Assembly: GCA_938041695.1 (NCBI GenBank)
Contig: CALISI010000064.1
Span: 1 to 5,648, forward strand
Reading direction: 5' to 3'
DNA from: an uncultured Actinomyces sp.
GTDB lineage: Bacteria; Actinomycetota; Actinomycetes; Actinomycetales; Actinomycetaceae
DNA: 5,648 bases
Made by a program: the position numbers and the translations under genes. How positions within the stretch are numbered: position 1 is the stretch's first letter; the number at the start of each line of letters is the position of its first letter. Positions 4,877 through 5,648 of the stretch are shown piece after piece. The notes below the pieces were generated by a model that saw only the letters and a list, made by a program, of their open reading frames with translations, was not told where the DNA came from and did no database searches.

Positions 4877-5648
4877 CAGGCGAAGAGCTCCTGCACGCGG
4901 GTGATGCCCTCGACGAGGTCGTCGTCGGACAGGGCGTAGGAGAAGCGCAGGAAGCCGGAGCGTCCGAATGCCTCACCGGGAACCGCCGCGACCTCGACCT
5001 CGTCGAGGATCAGGTCGGCGAGCTCGCCTGACGTGTTGGCGACGCGGCCGCGGATCTCGCGACCCAGCAGGCGCTCGACGGAGGGGTAGACGTAGAACGC
5101 GCCCTTGGGTGTGGGAACGTCGAAGCCGTCGATCTGGCGCAGCATGTCAACGATCGTGCGGCGGCGACGGTCGAAGGCGACGCGCATCTCGTTCACCGCG
5201 TCCAGGGAGCCGGACACGGCGGCGCGCGCGGCCTCCTGAGCGATGTTGTTGACGTTGGAGGTCAGGTGCGACTGGAAGGACAGGGCGGCCTTGATGACGT
5301 CGGAGGGGCCGATCATCCAGCCCACTCGCCAGCCGGTCATCGCGTAGGTCTTGGCGACGCCGTTGAGGATGACGGCCTGGTTGGCCAGTTCGGGCACCAG
5401 CTTGACGATGTGCGCGCTCTGCGCGTCCTCGTACAGGAGGTGCTCGTAGATCTCATCCGAGATAACCCAGATGCCGTGCTCGAGGGCCCACTGGCCGATT
5501 GCGGTCAGCTCCTCGGGCGTGTAGACGCTGCCCGTCGGGTTGGACGGCGAGCACATGAGGAGCACCTTCGTGCGGTCGGTACGGGCGGCCTCAAGCTGCT
5601 CGACGGTCACCTTGTAGTCCTGGTCGGCGCCCGCGAACACCTCGACGG
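4876..5648 (-). CDS. PLP-dependent aminotransferase, aspartate aminotransferase class (5' end outside window)
   Basis: This is the C-terminal 256 residues of a fold-type I class I/II aminotransferase; the reading frame stays open to the right edge. Motifs, numbered from the GTG codon at 5640, are SPSNPTG (31-37), SDEIYEHLLY (61-70; D62 contacts the pyridine nitrogen and Y65 the cofactor), NGVAKTYAMTGWRVGW (93-108) with the Schiff-base Lys97, and FLRFSYA with R232, the alpha-carboxylate-binding arginine. These match the aspartate aminotransferase subgroup with prephenate/aspartate-type sequences. It transfers the amino group of aspartate or a related acid to 2-oxoglutarate in amino-acid metabolism. 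About 140-150 N-terminal residues should lie beyond the window, so the GTG at 5640 is an internal codon, not the start. Its stop overlaps the hydrolase start. The precise amino donor is not certain. Confidence 0.93.
   Translation of the reverse strand, partial: VEVFAGADQDYKVTVEQLEAARTDRTKVLLMCSPSNPTGSVYTPEELTAIGQWALEHGIWVISDEIYEHLLYEDAQSAHIVKLVPELANQAVILNGVAKTYAMTGWRVGWMIGPSDVIKAALSFQSHLTSNVNNIAQEAARAAVSGSLDAVNEMRVAFDRRRRTIVDMLRQIDGFDVPTPKGAFYVYPSVERLLGREIRGRVANTSGELADLILDEVEVAAVPGEAFGRSGFLRFSYALSDDDLVEGITRVQELFA

Overview
The window is high-G+C DNA with actinobacterial features: GTG starts, strong G/C third positions, an actinobacterial-style adenosine deaminase, and a murB / add / aspartate aminotransferase neighbourhood. 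I recall this neighbourhood from Actinomycetales and Micrococcales. An Actinomyces/Schaalia-like host is a reasonable guess, not a proof.

Left core block (1-1101): murB, complete from its ATG, encodes the second enzyme of UDP-MurNAc synthesis for peptidoglycan.

Accessory block (about 1107-2852): first an AlkC/AlkD-like HEAT-repeat protein on the + strand, with visibly lower G+C. Next is a compact array of five copies of a 10-bp motif on a 19-bp period (two in one orientation, three in the other). Last is a convergent two-gene operon on the - strand: an XRE-HTH/nucleotidyltransferase (MNT antitoxin type) and a HEPN/DUF86 protein (HepT toxin type). A perfect 20-bp palindrome sits between plausible -35 and -10 elements of this operon, and the -10 predicts a leaderless mRNA starting at the antitoxin ATG. 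The block ends in a second, decayed copy of the murB 3' end. This copy has 68/80 bases matching, keeps the same stop codon plus 5 bp, and carries an internal deletion of about 88 bp. The accessory genes are therefore flanked by direct repeats of the murB 3' end, which looks like the scar of a cassette acquired between murB and add.

Right core block (2981-5648, - strand): a tight operon read right to left. It holds a PLP aminotransferase (aspartate aminotransferase class, 5' end outside the window), a monoacylglycerol-lipase-like alpha/beta hydrolase (stop and start overlap, TGATG) and an adenosine deaminase (3 bp later). These are housekeeping metabolic genes. Between the murB remnant and add lie 128 bp without a gene.

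The least ordinary parts are the murB 3' duplication around the toxin-antitoxin/HEAT cassette, and the phased repeat array whose two outermost copies supply the stop codons of both convergent genes.
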